Shown here piece after piece: positions 46,888 through 56,665 of a stretch of DNA of 64,000 bases. Position numbers and translations under genes: made by a program. The stretch is from an uncultured Bermanella sp. (lineage in GTDB: Bacteria > Pseudomonadota > Gammaproteobacteria > Pseudomonadales > Oceanobacteraceae). Numbering within the stretch: position 1 is the first letter of the stretch; every line of letters begins with the position of its first letter. Under the pieces are notes generated by a model. It saw nothing but the letters and a program-made list of their open reading frames with translations. It searched no databases and was not told the DNA's origin. Location of the stretch: assembly GCA_913058575.1 (NCBI GenBank), contig CAJXRF010000012.1:19866-83865 (forward strand), written 5' to 3'.

Positions 46888-47322
46888 TTATTCTTCTATT
46901 TTACCGCCGGCTGCTTCAATTGCTGCACGTGCACCTTTGGTCACTTTAAGACCTTTAACGGTAACGGCTTTATTGATTTCGCCAGATAGAATCACGCGTG
47001 CACGCTTGATTTTGTCACCGATGATATCGGCTTTTTTCAATGCGTCCAGATCAACAACGTCAGCACCCGCTGCAGTCAATTCGTTTAAACGAATTTCAGC
47101 AACATATTGGGCTTGACGAGATGTGAAACCAAACTTAGGTAGACGACGCTGTAAAGGCATCTGACCACCCTCGAAACCTGGCTTAACTTTACCGCCAGAA
47201 CGAGATTTTTGACCTTTGTGACCACGGCCACAGGTCTTGCCCAAGCCACTACCGATACCACGGCCTACGCGTTTACCGCTAGGACGTGAACCAGGTGCTG
47301 GGCTAAGAGTATTAAGTTTCAT
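46888..47322 (-). CDS. rplO: 50S ribosomal protein L15 (uL15)
   Basis: A 144-residue 23S rRNA-binding protein, equal in length to E. coli. The Gly/Arg-rich N-terminal extension ([20 protein letters not shown]) and the [15 protein letters not shown] block are diagnostic. One base separates it from rpmD. Confidence 0.98.
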   Translation of the reverse strand: MKLNTLSPAPGSRPSGKRVGRGIGSGLGKTCGRGHKGQKSRSGGKVKPGFEGGQMPLQRRLPKFGFTSRQAQYVAEIRLNELTAAGADVVDLDALKKADIIGDKIKRARVILSGEINKAVTVKGLKVTKGARAAIEAAGGKIEE

Positions 47323-47323
47323 A

Positions 47324-47503
47324 TTACTCGGCCTCCACTTTCACCATGTAGTGAACTTTGTTGATCATACCGCGTACTGCCGGTGTGTCTTCAAGTTCCA
47401 CTGTGTGGCCAATGCGACGTAAACCCAAGCCTTTAACCGAAGCAACGTGCTTCGGTAGCTTGCCAATAGTACTGCGTGTAAGTGTTACTTTAACTTTAGC
47501 CAT
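47324..47503 (-). CDS. rpmD: 50S ribosomal protein L30 (uL30)
   Basis: A 59-residue protein read directly from the sequence, starting [19 protein letters not shown] and ending in [10 protein letters not shown]. The length equals E. coli L30. It lies 6 bp after rpsE and 1 bp before rplO. The short L30 form is typical of bacteria. Confidence 0.97.
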   Translation of the reverse strand: MAKVKVTLTRSTIGKLPKHVASVKGLGLRRIGHTVELEDTPAVRGMINKVHYMVKVEAE

Positions 47504-47509
47504 GTCGGA

Positions 47510-48022
47510 TTACCCCAGAATGTCTTCTACAGATTTTCCGCGCTTGGCAGCTACGTGTTCAGGGCTACGCATTTCGCGAAGACCATTAACAGTAGCACGT
47601 ACTACGTTCACCGGATTGGTAGAACCGTAACACTTCGCTAACACGTTATGAACACCCACAAGCTCTAGCACTGCACGCATTGCACCACCGGCAATGATAC
47701 CTGTACCTTGTGAAGCAGGCTGCATGTACACCTTAGAAGCACCATGACGGGCTTTAACTGGGTACTGCAAAGTGTCGCCGTCTAGAGCAACACTGATCAT
47801 GTTACGCTTCGCGTTGTCCATTGCTTTTTGAATAGCAGTTGGAACTTCGCGTGCTTTACCACGACCAAAACCTACACGGCCTTTACCATCGCCCACAACA
47901 GTCAATGCTGTGAAACCGAAGATACGACCACCTTTTACAACTTTTGCAACACGATTAACCTGTACAAGTTTTTCTTGTAGGCCATCGTCGTTGTCTTTAC
48001 GTTCTACACGTTCTTTTGCCAT
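47510..48022 (-). CDS. rpsE: 30S ribosomal protein S5 (uS5)
   Basis: A 170-residue protein that affects decoding accuracy and lines the mRNA entry. It holds the double-stranded RNA-binding-like N domain ([20 protein letters not shown]) and the C domain ([19 protein letters not shown]). The KVVKGGR loop, where spectinomycin resistance arises in E. coli, has the wild-type form. It lies 11 bp after rplR. Confidence 0.98.
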   Translation of the reverse strand: MAKERVERKDNDDGLQEKLVQVNRVAKVVKGGRIFGFTALTVVGDGKGRVGFGRGKAREVPTAIQKAMDNAKRNMISVALDGDTLQYPVKARHGASKVYMQPASQGTGIIAGGAMRAVLELVGVHNVLAKCYGSTNPVNVVRATVNGLREMRSPEHVAAKRGKSVEDILG

Positions 48023-48033
48023 GATAGCGCCCC

Positions 48034-48384
48034 TTAGAATTCCAAGCCGCCTTCGCGAGCTGCATCAGCCAAAGCTTTCAAACGACCGTGGTATTTAAAA
48101 CCAGAGCGATCAAAAGCTACTTTAGTGATGCCTTTAGCAATAGCACGTTCAGCAATAAGTGAACCTACTTTTGCAGCTGCTTCAGCGTTACCAGTTTTAC
48201 CTTCACGTAGATCTTTCTCTACAGTAGAGGCGGTAGCTAAAATCTGAGCACCATCGGACGAAATAATCTGGGCGTAAATGTGACGTGGAGTACGATTTAC
48301 ACACAAACGGGTCGCACCTAACTCGCGCATTTTGACGCGAGAGCGACGAGCACGACGAACTCGTGCTACTTTCTTCTCGTTCAT
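48034..48384 (-). CDS. rplR: 50S ribosomal protein L18 (uL18)
   Basis: A 5S rRNA-binding protein of 116 residues. The basic N-terminus ([18 protein letters not shown]) and the C-terminal signature [20 protein letters not shown] match the family. It lies 9 bp after rplF. Confidence 0.98.
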   Translation of the reverse strand: MNEKKVARVRRARRSRVKMRELGATRLCVNRTPRHIYAQIISSDGAQILATASTVEKDLREGKTGNAEAAAKVGSLIAERAIAKGITKVAFDRSGFKYHGRLKALADAAREGGLEF

Positions 48385-48393
48385 AATCTGGCC

Positions 48394-48927
48394 CTATTTC
48401 TTCTTAGCTTCTTTACGACGTACATTTTCGTCAGAGTAACGAACACCTTTGCCTTTATAAGGCTCTGGTGGACGGTATCCGCGAATTTCCGCAGCGACTT
48501 GACCTACTTTTTGCTTGTCCACACCGGAGATAACAATCTCGGTTTGGCTAGGGGTCGCGGCTTTTACGCCTTCAGGAAGTACATAGTCAATAGGGTGCGA
48601 GAAACCTAGAGTTAGGTTAAGCGTATTTCCAGAAGTTTTTGCACGGTAACCAACACCTTGCAAAATTAGCTTCTTTTCATACCCTTTTACAACACCTGTA
48701 ACCATGTTGTTAACGAGCGAGCGGAACGTGCCCGCCATTGCGTTAGACTTTTTGTCACCTGTAACAGGTGCGAAAGTCAAAACGTTATCTTCTTGTTTAA
48801 CTGCAACAAGAGAATTTAGATCTAAATCAATAGAACCTTGCTTACCTTTAACAGTGATCTGAGCGTCAGAAAGTTTAACTTCTACGCCAGCTGGCAAAGT
48901 AACAGGAGCTTTAGCTATACGTGACAT
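48394..48927 (-). CDS. rplF: 50S ribosomal protein L6 (uL6)
   Basis: A 177-residue large-subunit protein, equal to E. coli, near the GTPase-associated centre. Two similar alpha/beta domains are visible; the family signature [13 protein letters not shown] occurs near the C-terminus. It lies 12 bp after rpsH. Confidence 0.98.
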   Translation of the reverse strand: MSRIAKAPVTLPAGVEVKLSDAQITVKGKQGSIDLDLNSLVAVKQEDNVLTFAPVTGDKKSNAMAGTFRSLVNNMVTGVVKGYEKKLILQGVGYRAKTSGNTLNLTLGFSHPIDYVLPEGVKAATPSQTEIVISGVDKQKVGQVAAEIRGYRPPEPYKGKGVRYSDENVRRKEAKKK

Positions 48928-48939
48928 CTTAAACTCCTC

Positions 48940-49332
48940 TTAGAATACCGTGCAGATCACTTCACCACCAATGCCAGCGGCACGGGCAGCACGATCGGTC
49001 ATGATGCCTTTTGAAGTGGAGATAATGGCAATGCCAAGACCCGCTTCAACTTTAGGCAACTCAGTCGAACTCTTGTATGTACGAAGACCTGGACGTGAAA
49101 CGCGTTCTAGGCGTTCAATTACAGGCTTACCTTCGTAGTACTTAAGGTCGATGCTTAATGTCGGTTTAACGTTTTCGTCAACCGCAAAATCTGCTATGTA
49201 ACCTTCGCTCTTTAGAACTTCAGCTACTGACGCCTTCACTTTTGATGAAGGCATTGCAACAGTGGCTTTACCAGCGCCCTGCGCATTGCGAATACGAGTT
49301 AACATATCCGCCAAAGTATCTTGCATACTCAT
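48940..49332 (-). CDS. rpsH: 30S ribosomal protein S8 (uS8)
   Basis: A primary 16S rRNA-binding protein of 130 residues; in E. coli it represses the spc operon by binding mRNA near rplE. It starts [18 protein letters not shown] and carries the rRNA-binding C-terminal [20 protein letters not shown] 70-bp gap with a strong hairpin separates it from rpsN. Confidence 0.98.
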   Translation of the reverse strand: MSMQDTLADMLTRIRNAQGAGKATVAMPSSKVKASVAEVLKSEGYIADFAVDENVKPTLSIDLKYYEGKPVIERLERVSRPGLRTYKSSTELPKVEAGLGIAIISTSKGIMTDRAARAAGIGGEVICTVF

Positions 49333-49365
49333 GCTTTAACCTCTCTGTTGTGCAGCTACCCCTGA

Positions 49366-49388
49366 GTCCTGGTTGAAACAACCAAGAC
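49366..49388 (-). promoter_or_regulatory. Hairpin in the rpsN-rpsH gap
   Basis: A 10-bp stem with one G-U pair (49366-49375 with 49379-49388, 3-nt loop) lies in the 70-bp space between rpsN and rpsH, unusually long for this cluster. No T run follows, so it is more likely an mRNA processing, stability or protein-binding site than a terminator. Confidence 0.45.
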
Positions 49389-49402
49389 CCGGAAGGAATT
49401 GC

Positions 49403-49708
49403 TTACCAACTGGCCTTTTTAAGACCTGGGATGTTGCCTGCCATACCTTGCTCGCGAATCATAATGCGAGAAAGTTTGAACTTACGGTATACGCCGTGTG
49501 GGCGACCCGTCATTTGACAACGACTTCTTAAGCGGCTCTTTGAAGAATCGCGTGGCAATTTCTGTAGCGCCATTTGCGCAGCCCATACATCTTCTTCAGA
49601 AGATGCAGGGTTTTTGATAATTGCCATGATTGCTTCACGCTTTTCAGCGAATTTAGCCACTAATTTTTCGCGCTTCAGCTCGCGCTGTTTCATCGAAACT
49701 TTAGCCAT
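49403..49708 (-). CDS. rpsN: 30S ribosomal protein S14 (uS14), zinc-free form
   Basis: A 101-residue protein of the 30S head, equal to E. coli. It has the long form without the CxxC pairs of the short zinc-binding S14, seen in [19 protein letters not shown]. It lies 11 bp after rplE. Confidence 0.98.
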   Translation of the reverse strand: MAKVSMKQRELKREKLVAKFAEKREAIMAIIKNPASSEEDVWAAQMALQKLPRDSSKSRLRSRCQMTGRPHGVYRKFKLSRIMIREQGMAGNIPGLKKASW

Positions 49709-49719
49709 AGTGCTACTCC

Positions 49720-50259
49720 TTATTTACGAAACGGGAAGTTCAACGCTTTTAACAGCGCACGACCTTCATCGTTTGTAGGTGCAGTAGTAGTAACCGTGAT
49801 GTCAAGACCACGAATCTTATCCACTTTATCGTATTCGATTTCAGGGAATATGATCTGTTCTTTCACGCCCATGCTGTAGTTACCACGACCGTCGAACGAG
49901 TTACCGTTCAGGCCACGGAAGTCACGAATACGTGGAATGGCAATATCAACCAAACGGTCCATGAATTCCCACATGCGATCTGCACGAAGAGTCACTTTAC
50001 AACCGATTGGCCAGCCTTCACGAACTTTAAAGCCGGCTACTGATTTACGAGCTTTAGTGATTACTACTTTCTGACCAGATAAAAGCTCTAGGTCTTTAAC
50101 AGCAGAATCAACTTGTTTTTTGTCGCCAATGCCTTCACCAACACCCATGTTTAGGGTGATTTTAGTGACTTTAGGCACTTGCATTACGTTGTCGTAGCCA
50201 AATTCTTCTTGCAGCTTGGCTACCACTTCGCTTTTATATAACGTTTTTAAACGAGACAT
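49720..50259 (-). CDS. rplE: 50S ribosomal protein L5 (uL5)
   Basis: A 5S rRNA-binding protein of the central protuberance; 179 residues as in E. coli. The [16 protein letters not shown] opening and the [18 protein letters not shown] block are diagnostic. It lies 10 bp after rplX. In E. coli the S8 repressor site overlaps the rplX-rplE junction; I did not resolve an equivalent fold here. Confidence 0.98.
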   Translation of the reverse strand: MSRLKTLYKSEVVAKLQEEFGYDNVMQVPKVTKITLNMGVGEGIGDKKQVDSAVKDLELLSGQKVVITKARKSVAGFKVREGWPIGCKVTLRADRMWEFMDRLVDIAIPRIRDFRGLNGNSFDGRGNYSMGVKEQIIFPEIEYDKVDKIRGLDITVTTTAPTNDEGRALLKALNFPFRK

Positions 50260-50269
50260 AGTGGCACCC

Positions 50270-50587
50270 TTATGCGTCTAGTTGATCGCCAGAAGACTTG
50301 AAAACACGGACTTTTTTGCCGTCTTCAAGAATCTGGAAACCAACTCGGTCTGCTTTACCAGACTTAGAATTAAAGATAGCAACGTTAGAAGCTTGAATAC
50401 CGGCTTCTTTTTCAACGATGCCACCAGGCTGACCTAAGTAAGGATTTGGCTTCTGGTGTTTCTTAATCATGTTAACACCGGCAACGATCAAACGACCGTC
50501 AGGAAGAACGGCGTTTACTTTGCCGCGCTTTCCTTTGTCTTTACCAGAGATAACAACTACTTCATCTTCACGACGAATTTTTTTCAT
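50270..50587 (-). CDS. rplX: 50S ribosomal protein L24 (uL24)
   Basis: An assembly-initiating 23S rRNA-binding protein. I choose ATG 50587 (105 residues), preceded by AGGAGA and matching the usual length; an ORF start at 50626 would overlap rplN. The KOW motif [15 protein letters not shown] and the [11 protein letters not shown] segment are clear. It lies 10 bp after rplN. Confidence 0.97.
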   Translation of the reverse strand: MKKIRREDEVVVISGKDKGKRGKVNAVLPDGRLIVAGVNMIKKHQKPNPYLGQPGGIVEKEAGIQASNVAIFNSKSGKADRVGFQILEDGKKVRVFKSSGDQLDA

Positions 50588-50597
50588 TTTCAGTCTC

Positions 50598-50966
50598 CTA
50601 AAGTACTTCAGGAGCGAGTGATACAATCTTCATGAACTTCTCATTACGAAGTTCACGAGTCACAGGCCCGAAGATACGAGTACCGATTGGTGCTTGGCTT
50701 GCGTTCAGCAATACCGCAGCGTTTGTGTCAAATTTGATCAAAGATCCATCTTGACGACGAACACCAGAACGGGTGCGAACAACAACTGCGTCTAGCACTT
50801 GACCCTTTTTAACTTTACCGCGCGGAATTGCTTCCTTAACAGTAACTTTAATAAGATCGCCTACACGCGCGTAACGACGGTGTGAACCGCCAAGTACTTT
50901 AATACACATTACGCGCTTTGCGCCGCTGTTATCAGCAACTTCAAGCATTGATTGTGTTTGAATCAT
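50598..50966 (-). CDS. rplN: 50S ribosomal protein L14 (uL14)
   Basis: A 122-residue protein at the 30S interface. It starts [19 protein letters not shown] and carries [20 protein letters not shown]. It begins 27 bp after rpsQ; in E. coli the spc promoter lies here, but this gap is too short and shows no promoter, so spc genes probably depend on the S10 promoter. Confidence 0.98.
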   Translation of the reverse strand: MIQTQSMLEVADNSGAKRVMCIKVLGGSHRRYARVGDLIKVTVKEAIPRGKVKKGQVLDAVVVRTRSGVRRQDGSLIKFDTNAAVLLNASQAPIGTRIFGPVTRELRNEKFMKIVSLAPEVL

Positions 50967-50993
50967 GGTCTATAGCTCCTATAATTCCTGGGC

Positions 50994-51254
50994 TTACACC
51001 TTGGTTGCACGTGTGTCGACACTTACTAACATCCAAGATTTGGACTTAGAAAGAGGACGACATTCACGAACAGTCACGGTATCGCCGAGAACACATTCGT
51101 TTTGCTCGTCATGCGCGTGCAGCTTAGTGGAGCGTTTAACAAATTTACCGTAGATTGGGTGCTTTACGCGACGCTCAATCATAACAGTAATAGTTTTGTC
51201 CATTTTGTCGCTAACGACCTTACCTTGCAGAGTGCGTACAATCGCTTCAGCCAT
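50994..51254 (-). CDS. rpsQ: 30S ribosomal protein S17 (uS17)
   Basis: A primary 16S rRNA-binding OB-fold protein of 86 residues. The signature [19 protein letters not shown] and the later [16 protein letters not shown] match the family. It ends the S10 part of the cluster and starts 2 bp after rpmC. Confidence 0.98.
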   Translation of the reverse strand: MAEAIVRTLQGKVVSDKMDKTITVMIERRVKHPIYGKFVKRSTKLHAHDEQNECVLGDTVTVRECRPLSKSKSWMLVSVDTRATKV

Positions 51255-51256
51255 GA

Positions 51257-51448
51257 TTATTCACCCGCCTTCTGTTGAATGATGGTTTTAACGCGCGCGA
51301 TATCGCGGCGCACCTCTTTCTGAAGATGCGTCTGACCTAGTTGGCCAGTGGCTTTCTGCATGCGGTATTTAAATTGGTCCGCTAACAAATCTTTAAGCTC
51401 GGATCCAAGCTCATCGACTGATTTTTCACGTAAGTCTTGTACGTTCAT
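51257..51448 (-). CDS. rpmC: 50S ribosomal protein L29 (uL29)
   Basis: A 63-residue helical protein at the polypeptide exit tunnel, where trigger factor and SRP dock. I use the ATG at 51448, which overlaps the rplP stop by one base (TGATG) and gives exactly the E. coli length; a GTG one codon earlier is possible. The segment [13 protein letters not shown] is diagnostic. Confidence 0.97.
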   Translation of the reverse strand: MNVQDLREKSVDELGSELKDLLADQFKYRMQKATGQLGQTHLQKEVRRDIARVKTIIQQKAGE

Positions 51449-51858
51449 CACATCACCGTCCGAGTAACAAAGGTAGTGGCGATTGGAAGTTTAGCCGCTG
51501 CAAGCGCGAACGCTTCACGAGCAATCTCTTCCGAAACCCCTTCCATTTCATAAAGGACACGACCTGGCTGAATCTGGCAAACCCAGTACTCAACATTACC
51601 CTTACCTTTACCCTGACGAACCTCAAGAGGTTTGCTGGTAATCGGCTTGTCTGGGAAGATACGAATCCAGATTTTACCGCCACGTTTAATTTTACGGTTC
51701 ATCGCACGACGAGCCGATTCAATTTGACGTGCTGTGATGCGGCCACGACCGGTAGCTTTAAGGCCAAACTCGCCAAAGCTAACGCTGCTGCCTTTTGCAA
51801 GACCGCGGTTACGGCCTTTCATCATCTTACGGAATTTAGTGCGTTTAGGTTGTAACAT
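51448..51858 (-). CDS. rplP: 50S ribosomal protein L16 (uL16)
   Basis: A 136-residue protein near the A site and central protuberance, equal to E. coli. It starts [19 protein letters not shown] and contains [16 protein letters not shown] and [11 protein letters not shown]. It lies 14 bp after rpsC and is coupled to rpmC. Confidence 0.98.
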   Translation of the reverse strand: MLQPKRTKFRKMMKGRNRGLAKGSSVSFGEFGLKATGRGRITARQIESARRAMNRKIKRGGKIWIRIFPDKPITSKPLEVRQGKGKGNVEYWVCQIQPGRVLYEMEGVSEEIAREAFALAAAKLPIATTFVTRTVM

Positions 51859-51872
51859 CTTTTACGCCTCCC

Positions 51873-52565
51873 TTACTTAGCTTTGCGCTGCTTTTTAGCA
51901 CCGCCGCTTTTAGCGCGGGCACGAACTTCATCGATGCCACCAAGAATTTCACCCTTGAAGATCCACACTTTGATGCCGATAACACCGTAAGTTGTGTGAG
52001 CTTCATAGGTAGCGTAATCGATATCTGCACGTAGAGTGTGCAAAGGTACACGACCTTCACGATACCACTCAGAACGAGCAATTTCTGCACCGCCTAAACG
52101 ACCGCCAACTTGAATCTTGATACCTTCAGCACCAGAACGCATTGCATTTTGAACTGCACGCTTCATGGCACGACGGAACATCACTCGACGCTCTAACTGG
52201 CTGGCAACTGACTGGCCTACCAATTTTGCATCTAGATCCGGCTTGCGAATTTCTTCGATGTTAACGTGGACAGGAACACCCATCATTTCAGATACGTCTT
52301 TACGTAACTTATCTACGTCTTCACCTTTCTTACCAATCACGATACCTGGACGGGCTGTGTGAATAGTAACTTTTGCAGTCTGAGCTGGACGCTCAATTAC
52401 AACTTTACTTACAGATGCTTTAACAAGACGCTTCTCAATAAGAGCACGAACCTTGATATCTGTTAGCAGTTGATCTGCGTATTTGTCTTTTCCTGCATAC
52501 CAAACAGAGTTGTGATCTTTGGTAATGCCCAGGCGTATGCCCGTTGGATGTACTTTCTGACCCAT
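51873..52565 (-). CDS. rpsC: 30S ribosomal protein S3 (uS3)
   Basis: A 230-residue protein of the mRNA entry channel with helicase activity. It has the N-terminal [14 protein letters not shown], a KH type II domain ([20 protein letters not shown]) and the C-terminal [20 protein letters not shown]. The tail is basic. It lies 3 bp after rplV. Confidence 0.98.
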   Translation of the reverse strand: MGQKVHPTGIRLGITKDHNSVWYAGKDKYADQLLTDIKVRALIEKRLVKASVSKVVIERPAQTAKVTIHTARPGIVIGKKGEDVDKLRKDVSEMMGVPVHVNIEEIRKPDLDAKLVGQSVASQLERRVMFRRAMKRAVQNAMRSGAEGIKIQVGGRLGGAEIARSEWYREGRVPLHTLRADIDYATYEAHTTYGVIGIKVWIFKGEILGGIDEVRARAKSGGAKKQRKAK

Positions 52566-52568
52566 GAC

Positions 52569-52901
52569 CTAGACCTCTGCAACCTTAACGGTGATATGAC
52601 AAGAACGCTTCAAAATGCGATCCGCGCGACCTTTCGCACGAGGGCGAATACGCTTCATAGTCATACCTTCGTCAACAAAGACGGTGGACACTTTCAGCTC
52701 ATCAACGTCGGCACCATCATTGTGCTCGGCGTTAGCGATCGCAGATTCAAGAACTTTCTTGATTAAATCTGCACCCTTTTTAGGGCTGAAAGACAAAATG
52801 TTTAAAGCGTCTGCTACTGATAAACCGCGAATTTGATCGGCGACCAAACGAGCTTTCTGAGCAGAAATATGAGCGCCTTTTAGCTTAGCGACTGTTTCCA
52901 T
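52569..52901 (-). CDS. rplV: 50S ribosomal protein L22 (uL22)
   Basis: A 110-residue protein whose beta-hairpin lines the exit tunnel constriction, the site of macrolide-resistance changes. The hairpin region [17 protein letters not shown] has the wild-type form. It lies 5 bp after rpsS. Confidence 0.98.
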   Translation of the reverse strand: METVAKLKGAHISAQKARLVADQIRGLSVADALNILSFSPKKGADLIKKVLESAIANAEHNDGADVDELKVSTVFVDEGMTMKRIRPRAKGRADRILKRSCHITVKVAEV

Positions 52902-52906
52902 TCCGA

Positions 52907-53182
52907 TTACCTCTTGGCCTTTTTATCTGCAGCGTGACCTTTGTAGGTACGAGTTCCGGCGAATTCGCCTAACTTGTGCCCTACCATTTCTTCGCTAACC
53001 ATAACAGGAACGTGTTGACGTCCGTTATGTACAGCGATGGTCAATCCTACAAACTCAGGAAAAATTGTAGATCTGCGAGACCAAGTTTTAATTGGCTTGC
53101 GATCACCCTTTTCTATAGCGGTCTCAACTTTGGCCATCAAGTGATGATCAACGAAAGGACCTTTTTTCAATGAACGTGGCAT
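52907..53182 (-). CDS. rpsS: 30S ribosomal protein S19 (uS19)
   Basis: A 91-residue protein of the 30S head with [19 protein letters not shown], and the signature [20 protein letters not shown]. It lies 17 bp after rplB and 5 bp before rplV. Confidence 0.98.
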   Translation of the reverse strand: MPRSLKKGPFVDHHLMAKVETAIEKGDRKPIKTWSRRSTIFPEFVGLTIAVHNGRQHVPVMVSEEMVGHKLGEFAGTRTYKGHAADKKAKR

Positions 53183-53199
53183 CTAAGTCACCCTATCCG

Positions 53200-54024
53200 T
53201 TATTTAGAACGACGACGGACAATCATCTTGTCTGTACGCTTATTCTTACGAGTTTTGTAGCCCTTAGTTGGAACGCCCCAAGGCGTTACAGGATGACGGC
53301 CACCAGAGGTACGACCTTCACCACCACCGTGTGGGTGATCAACTGGGTTCATAGCTACACCACGAACAGTAGGACGAACACCACGCCAGCGAGTTGCGCC
53401 CGCTTTACCTAATTGACGTAGGCTGTGTTCTGAGTTACTTACTTCGCCTAGAGTAGCGCGACAATCAGCAAGTACTTTACGCATTTCGCCAGAGCGAAGA
53501 CGCAAGGTCACGTAAGCACCTTCTTTTGCGATCAACTGAGCAGAAGTACCGGCTGAACGGGCAATTTGACCGCCTTTACCTGGCTTAAGCTCGATGTTGT
53601 GGATCACACTACCAAGAGGCATATGACGTACAGTCATAGTGCTACCTACTTTGATAGGCGCAGTTTCACCAGAAATAATCTGATCACCTGCTTGCATGCC
53701 TTTAGCGGCAAGAATGTAACGACGCTCACCGTCGGCATAACATACTAATGCAATGTTAGCGCTACGGTTAGGATCGTATTCCAAGCGTTCAACTTTCGCT
53801 GGGATACCATCTTTATTGCGTTTAAAGTCGATCATACGGTAAAGCTGTTTATGACCGCCACCAACGTGACGAGTCGTAATGCGACCGTTGTTGTTACGAC
53901 CACCAGACTTACTTTGCTTCTCTGTCAATGCAGAGTGCGGACGACCTTTGTGAAGATCTGCGTGCACAACCTTAACTAGGTGACGGCGTCCAGCAGAAGT
54001 TGGCTTGGTTTTTAATAATGCCAT
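53200..54024 (-). CDS. rplB: 50S ribosomal protein L2 (uL2)
   Basis: A 274-residue protein essential for the peptidyl-transferase centre and subunit association. It contains [20 protein letters not shown] and the C-terminal block [18 protein letters not shown], including the conserved histidine near residue 230. It lies 12 bp after rplW. Confidence 0.98.
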   Translation of the reverse strand: MALLKTKPTSAGRRHLVKVVHADLHKGRPHSALTEKQSKSGGRNNNGRITTRHVGGGHKQLYRMIDFKRNKDGIPAKVERLEYDPNRSANIALVCYADGERRYILAAKGMQAGDQIISGETAPIKVGSTMTVRHMPLGSVIHNIELKPGKGGQIARSAGTSAQLIAKEGAYVTLRLRSGEMRKVLADCRATLGEVSNSEHSLRQLGKAGATRWRGVRPTVRGVAMNPVDHPHGGGEGRTSGGRHPVTPWGVPTKGYKTRKNKRTDKMIVRRRSK

Positions 54025-54036
54025 CTTAACTACCCC

Positions 54037-54333
54037 TTATTCGACGTCAGCGAAGTCAATGTCGTGACCGTCGGCTAGACGAACATATGCTTTACGCACA
54101 TCGTTCTTCTTACCCATGCCACGCGCTGTACGCTTGGTTTTACCTTTAATGTTAAGTACTTGTACATTTCGAACTTTAACTTCGAACAAGTGCTCAACGG
54201 CTGCTTTGATTTCTGGCTTAGTGGCATCAGGTGCTACACGAAAAACGAATTGACCGTCTTTGTCAGCGACTACTGTTGCTTTTTCAGAAATGTGAGGTCC
54301 AAGTATAACCTTGTAGATACGCTCTTGGTTCAT
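54037..54333 (-). CDS. rplW: 50S ribosomal protein L23 (uL23)
   Basis: A 98-residue protein at the tunnel exit that binds trigger factor and SRP. The family pattern [15 protein letters not shown] is present, and the extended loop [20 protein letters not shown] follows. It overlaps rplD by 4 bp. Confidence 0.98.
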   Translation of the reverse strand: MNQERIYKVILGPHISEKATVVADKDGQFVFRVAPDATKPEIKAAVEHLFEVKVRNVQVLNIKGKTKRTARGMGKKNDVRKAYVRLADGHDIDFADVE

Positions 54334-54932
54334 CCTAACATCTCCTCTACTTTCTTAAGCGCGGCAACAGTTACCAACACCTTATCGAAAGAAACTAGGC
54401 TAACAGGATCAACACCATCCGCTTGCGCAACAGCTACACCAGGTAGGTTACGAGAAGCTAGGTAAACATTCTTGTTGATTTCATCATCAACAATAAGAAC
54501 GTTTGGTAGATCCATTTCAGATAATTTAGCACTGAAAGCTTTAGTTTTGTGATCACTCACTTCAAAGCTATCAACAACCACTAAACGATCTTGACGCACT
54601 AGTTCAGACCAGATTGCCTGCATCGCAGCGCGATACATCTTTTTGTTTAGTTTCTGACTGTAATCACGTGGACGTGCTGCGAAAGTCACACCACCTGAAC
54701 GCCAGATTGGACCACGACTAGTACCAGCACGCGCTCGGCCTGTACCTTTTTGACGCCATGGTTTAGCACCACCACCACTTACGTCAGCACGAGTCTTTTG
54801 GGCTTTAGAACCCTGACGCGCGCCAGCTAAGTAAGCTGTAACTAACTGGTGTACTAGAGCTTCGTTATATTCACGAGCAAAAGCAGCATCAGATAGAGAA
54901 ACGGTGGAACCACCTTGAACATTAATATCCAT
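54330..54932 (-). CDS. rplD: 50S ribosomal protein L4 (uL4)
   Basis: A 200-residue protein that lines the tunnel; in E. coli it also represses the S10 operon through the rpsJ leader. The tunnel loop ([19 protein letters not shown]) is normal. It lies 12 bp after rplC and overlaps rplW. The S10 leader here is short, so regulatory use of L4 is uncertain. Confidence 0.98.
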   Translation of the reverse strand: MDINVQGGSTVSLSDAAFAREYNEALVHQLVTAYLAGARQGSKAQKTRADVSGGGAKPWRQKGTGRARAGTSRGPIWRSGGVTFAARPRDYSQKLNKKMYRAAMQAIWSELVRQDRLVVVDSFEVSDHKTKAFSAKLSEMDLPNVLIVDDEINKNVYLASRNLPGVAVAQADGVDPVSLVSFDKVLVTVAALKKVEEMLG

Positions 54933-54944
54933 AAGTTACTCCCC

Positions 54945-55583
54945 TTATCCGCGTAGCTTAACGGCTGGTGTGATGATCAATTGACCACCAGTGCAGCCCG
55001 GAAGCGCACCTTTAACCAGAATCAAGTTACTCTCTGCATCTACACGTACAACCTCAAGATTTTGAGTTGTCACGCGTTCAGCACCCATGTGGCCAGACAT
55101 TTTCTTGCCTTTCCAAACTCGACCTGGAGTTTGACATTGACCAATAGAACCGTTTGAACGGTGAGAAAGAGAGTTACCGTGAGTCGCATCTTGCATGGTG
55201 AAATTCCAGCGCTTGATACCACCTTGGAAACCTTTACCTTTTGAAGTACCAGTAACATCAACTTTTTGACCCGCTTCAAAGCGTTCAACAGTTAATTCAT
55301 CACCAGCTTTCAAGTCCGCTACTTCTTCAGTGCGGAATTCTAACAAGCTATCACCTGCCACTACATTTGCTTTTGCAAAGTGACCAGCAGCCGCTTTAGA
55401 AACCCGTGAGGCTTTCTTCGCGCCAGCAGTTACTTGCACAGCATTGTAACCATCAGTTTCTGTTGTTTTAATTTGAGATACACGGTTAGGTGTAATTTCA
55501 ATAACAGTCACTGGTACAGATGTGCCCTCTTCAGTAAATACGCGAGTCATACCCGCTTTTTTACCTACTAATCCAAGTGCCAT
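54945..55583 (-). CDS. rplC: 50S ribosomal protein L3 (uL3)
   Basis: A 212-residue early-assembly protein reaching the peptidyl-transferase centre. I choose ATG 55583, preceded by AGAGGT and matching [16 protein letters not shown]; the ORF could be read 17 codons longer but without family support. The glutamine methylated by PrmB in E. coli lies in the conserved [17 protein letters not shown] segment. A 102-bp gap separates it from rpsJ. Confidence 0.97.
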   Translation of the reverse strand: MALGLVGKKAGMTRVFTEEGTSVPVTVIEITPNRVSQIKTTETDGYNAVQVTAGAKKASRVSKAAAGHFAKANVVAGDSLLEFRTEEVADLKAGDELTVERFEAGQKVDVTGTSKGKGFQGGIKRWNFTMQDATHGNSLSHRSNGSIGQCQTPGRVWKGKKMSGHMGAERVTTQNLEVVRVDAESNLILVKGALPGCTGGQLIITPAVKLRG

Positions 55584-55685
55584 TTTAATACCTCTTGTGT
55601 ACGGGGCTGAATACCCACTATGGCCGCCCAACAAAGCGTTACACTGATGCTAGATCAGCTGTGAAATGTAAAAAAGTTCTAACAA

Positions 55686-55997
55686 TTAACCAAGGCTAAT
55701 TTGAACTTCAACACCCGCAGCTAGGTCTAACTTCATTAGCGCATCAACTGTCTTTTCAGTTGGCTCAACGATGTCGAGCATGCGCTTGTGTGTACGTATT
55801 TCATATTGATCACGTGCATCTTTGTTCACGTGTGGAGATACCAATATAGTTAAACGCTCTTTGCGTGTGGGCAGCGGTATAGGACCACGAACCTGAGCAC
55901 CGGTACGCTTAGCCGTTTCCACGATTTCTTGCGTAGACTGGTCGATCAGGCGATGGTCAAAAGCCTTCAGCCGAATACGAATCTTCTGGTTTTGCAT
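55686..55997 (-). CDS. rpsJ: 30S ribosomal protein S10 (uS10)
   Basis: A 103-residue 30S head protein that also serves as NusE in antitermination. The core [16 protein letters not shown] and [19 protein letters not shown] match E. coli almost exactly. It is the first gene of the S10 operon, with its own consensus promoter. tufA and fusA are not upstream, so the str operon lies elsewhere. Confidence 0.98.
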   Translation of the reverse strand: MQNQKIRIRLKAFDHRLIDQSTQEIVETAKRTGAQVRGPIPLPTRKERLTILVSPHVNKDARDQYEIRTHKRMLDIVEPTEKTVDALMKLDLAAGVEVQISLG

Positions 55998-56046
55998 TTA
56001 AAGACTCCGAAAATAAGACATAAATCCGCTATCCCTTTTTCAAGGG
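55998..56046 (-). promoter_or_regulatory. Short S10 operon leader
   Basis: From the expected start near 56046 to the rpsJ ATG the leader is only about 49 nt. It holds one hairpin TCCCTT/AAGGGA with a GAAA loop and the ribosome-binding site GGAG. The E. coli leader through which L4 acts is about 170 nt; nothing of that size fits here. Confidence 0.6.
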
Positions 56047-56052
56047 ACGCGA

Positions 56053-56081
56053 ATTATATGGTGCAATCGTCAACCTGTCAA
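56053..56081 (-). promoter_or_regulatory. S10 operon promoter (sigma70)
   Basis: On minus, a perfect TTGACA (56081-56076) and a perfect TATAAT (56058-56053) are separated by exactly 17 bp. This is the only full-consensus promoter I see in the window and stands at the head of the 30-gene ribosomal run. Confidence 0.9.
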
Positions 56082-56419
56082 GAAATAACCAACCCTCAGA
56101 AGCCAGTCATTATGCGGCCTCAAAGCCGGCGTGTTGAATATTTGTACAGATAAGAATTACTGCCATTTAGAGCATCGGCAAGAACAGCCAAAGACCCCTA
56201 CCTGTTTAATAAGTAAACAAATACAATTCTACAACCTCCCATATTTAGCATTTACAAAGCAAATACTGGGTAGAAATACCAATAAGTTAAGGCTCACTAT
56301 CCTCTCAGTGTGAGCTGCATCACCTTTTTCATTTTTGACGAGCAGCGCCAATCGATATGACTGAGGGCCGTGATATAGTCGGTCAGCCTCTCAATTCAAC
56401 ACAGAGAATCATTAACGCC
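56082..56419. other. Intergenic region between the S10 promoter and the DUF4266 gene
   Basis: 338 bp without a supportable gene. Small ORFs here lack ribosome-binding sites and known similarity. It should hold the UP region of the S10 promoter on one side and the promoter of the divergent DUF4266/DUF3570 genes on the other, but I see no convincing -35/-10 pair for the latter. Confidence 0.4.
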
Positions 56420-56665
56420 ATGCGCACAACACTCTTTACAACCTTATCAATATTATTGCTAAGCCAACTGTCAGCATGCTCAGTTTTAGAGCCGATGTTT
56501 ACGGTTGAAGACGTTAAACCATGGCAAAAAGGCATTTTGGCCAAAAAGGAAATGAGCCTTAAAGGCGACCCGATTGATCAATATGTAGATGACCACATTT
56601 ATTTTAGCAAAGAAGGCTCCACAGGTGGCGCAAGCGTAGGAGGTGGCGGCTGTGGCTGTAACTAA
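56420..56665 (+). CDS. DUF4266 family lipoprotein
   Basis: An 81-residue lipoprotein. The start is set at ATG 56420, which opens on a signal peptide ending in lipobox L-S-A-C (C20); a longer ORF start at 56357 is unlikely. The mature part has the family sequence VKPWQKGILAKKEM and DDHIYFSKEGSTGG, and a C-terminal tail VGGGGCGCN with two cysteines at the very end. DUF4266 genes usually sit before DUF3570 genes, often with ApbE and thioredoxin-like genes; only DUF3570 is here. The GTA-GGA-GGT codons of the tail double as the Shine-Dalgarno of the next gene. The function is unknown. Confidence 0.88.
   Translation: MRTTLFTTLSILLLSQLSACSVLEPMFTVEDVKPWQKGILAKKEMSLKGDPIDQYVDDHIYFSKEGSTGGASVGGGGCGCN

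Noticed and set aside
56131..56313. 60-codon ORF in the S10/DUF4266 intergenic region
   Set aside because: No ribosome-binding site, no similarity, and it lies in the region expected to hold two divergent promoters.
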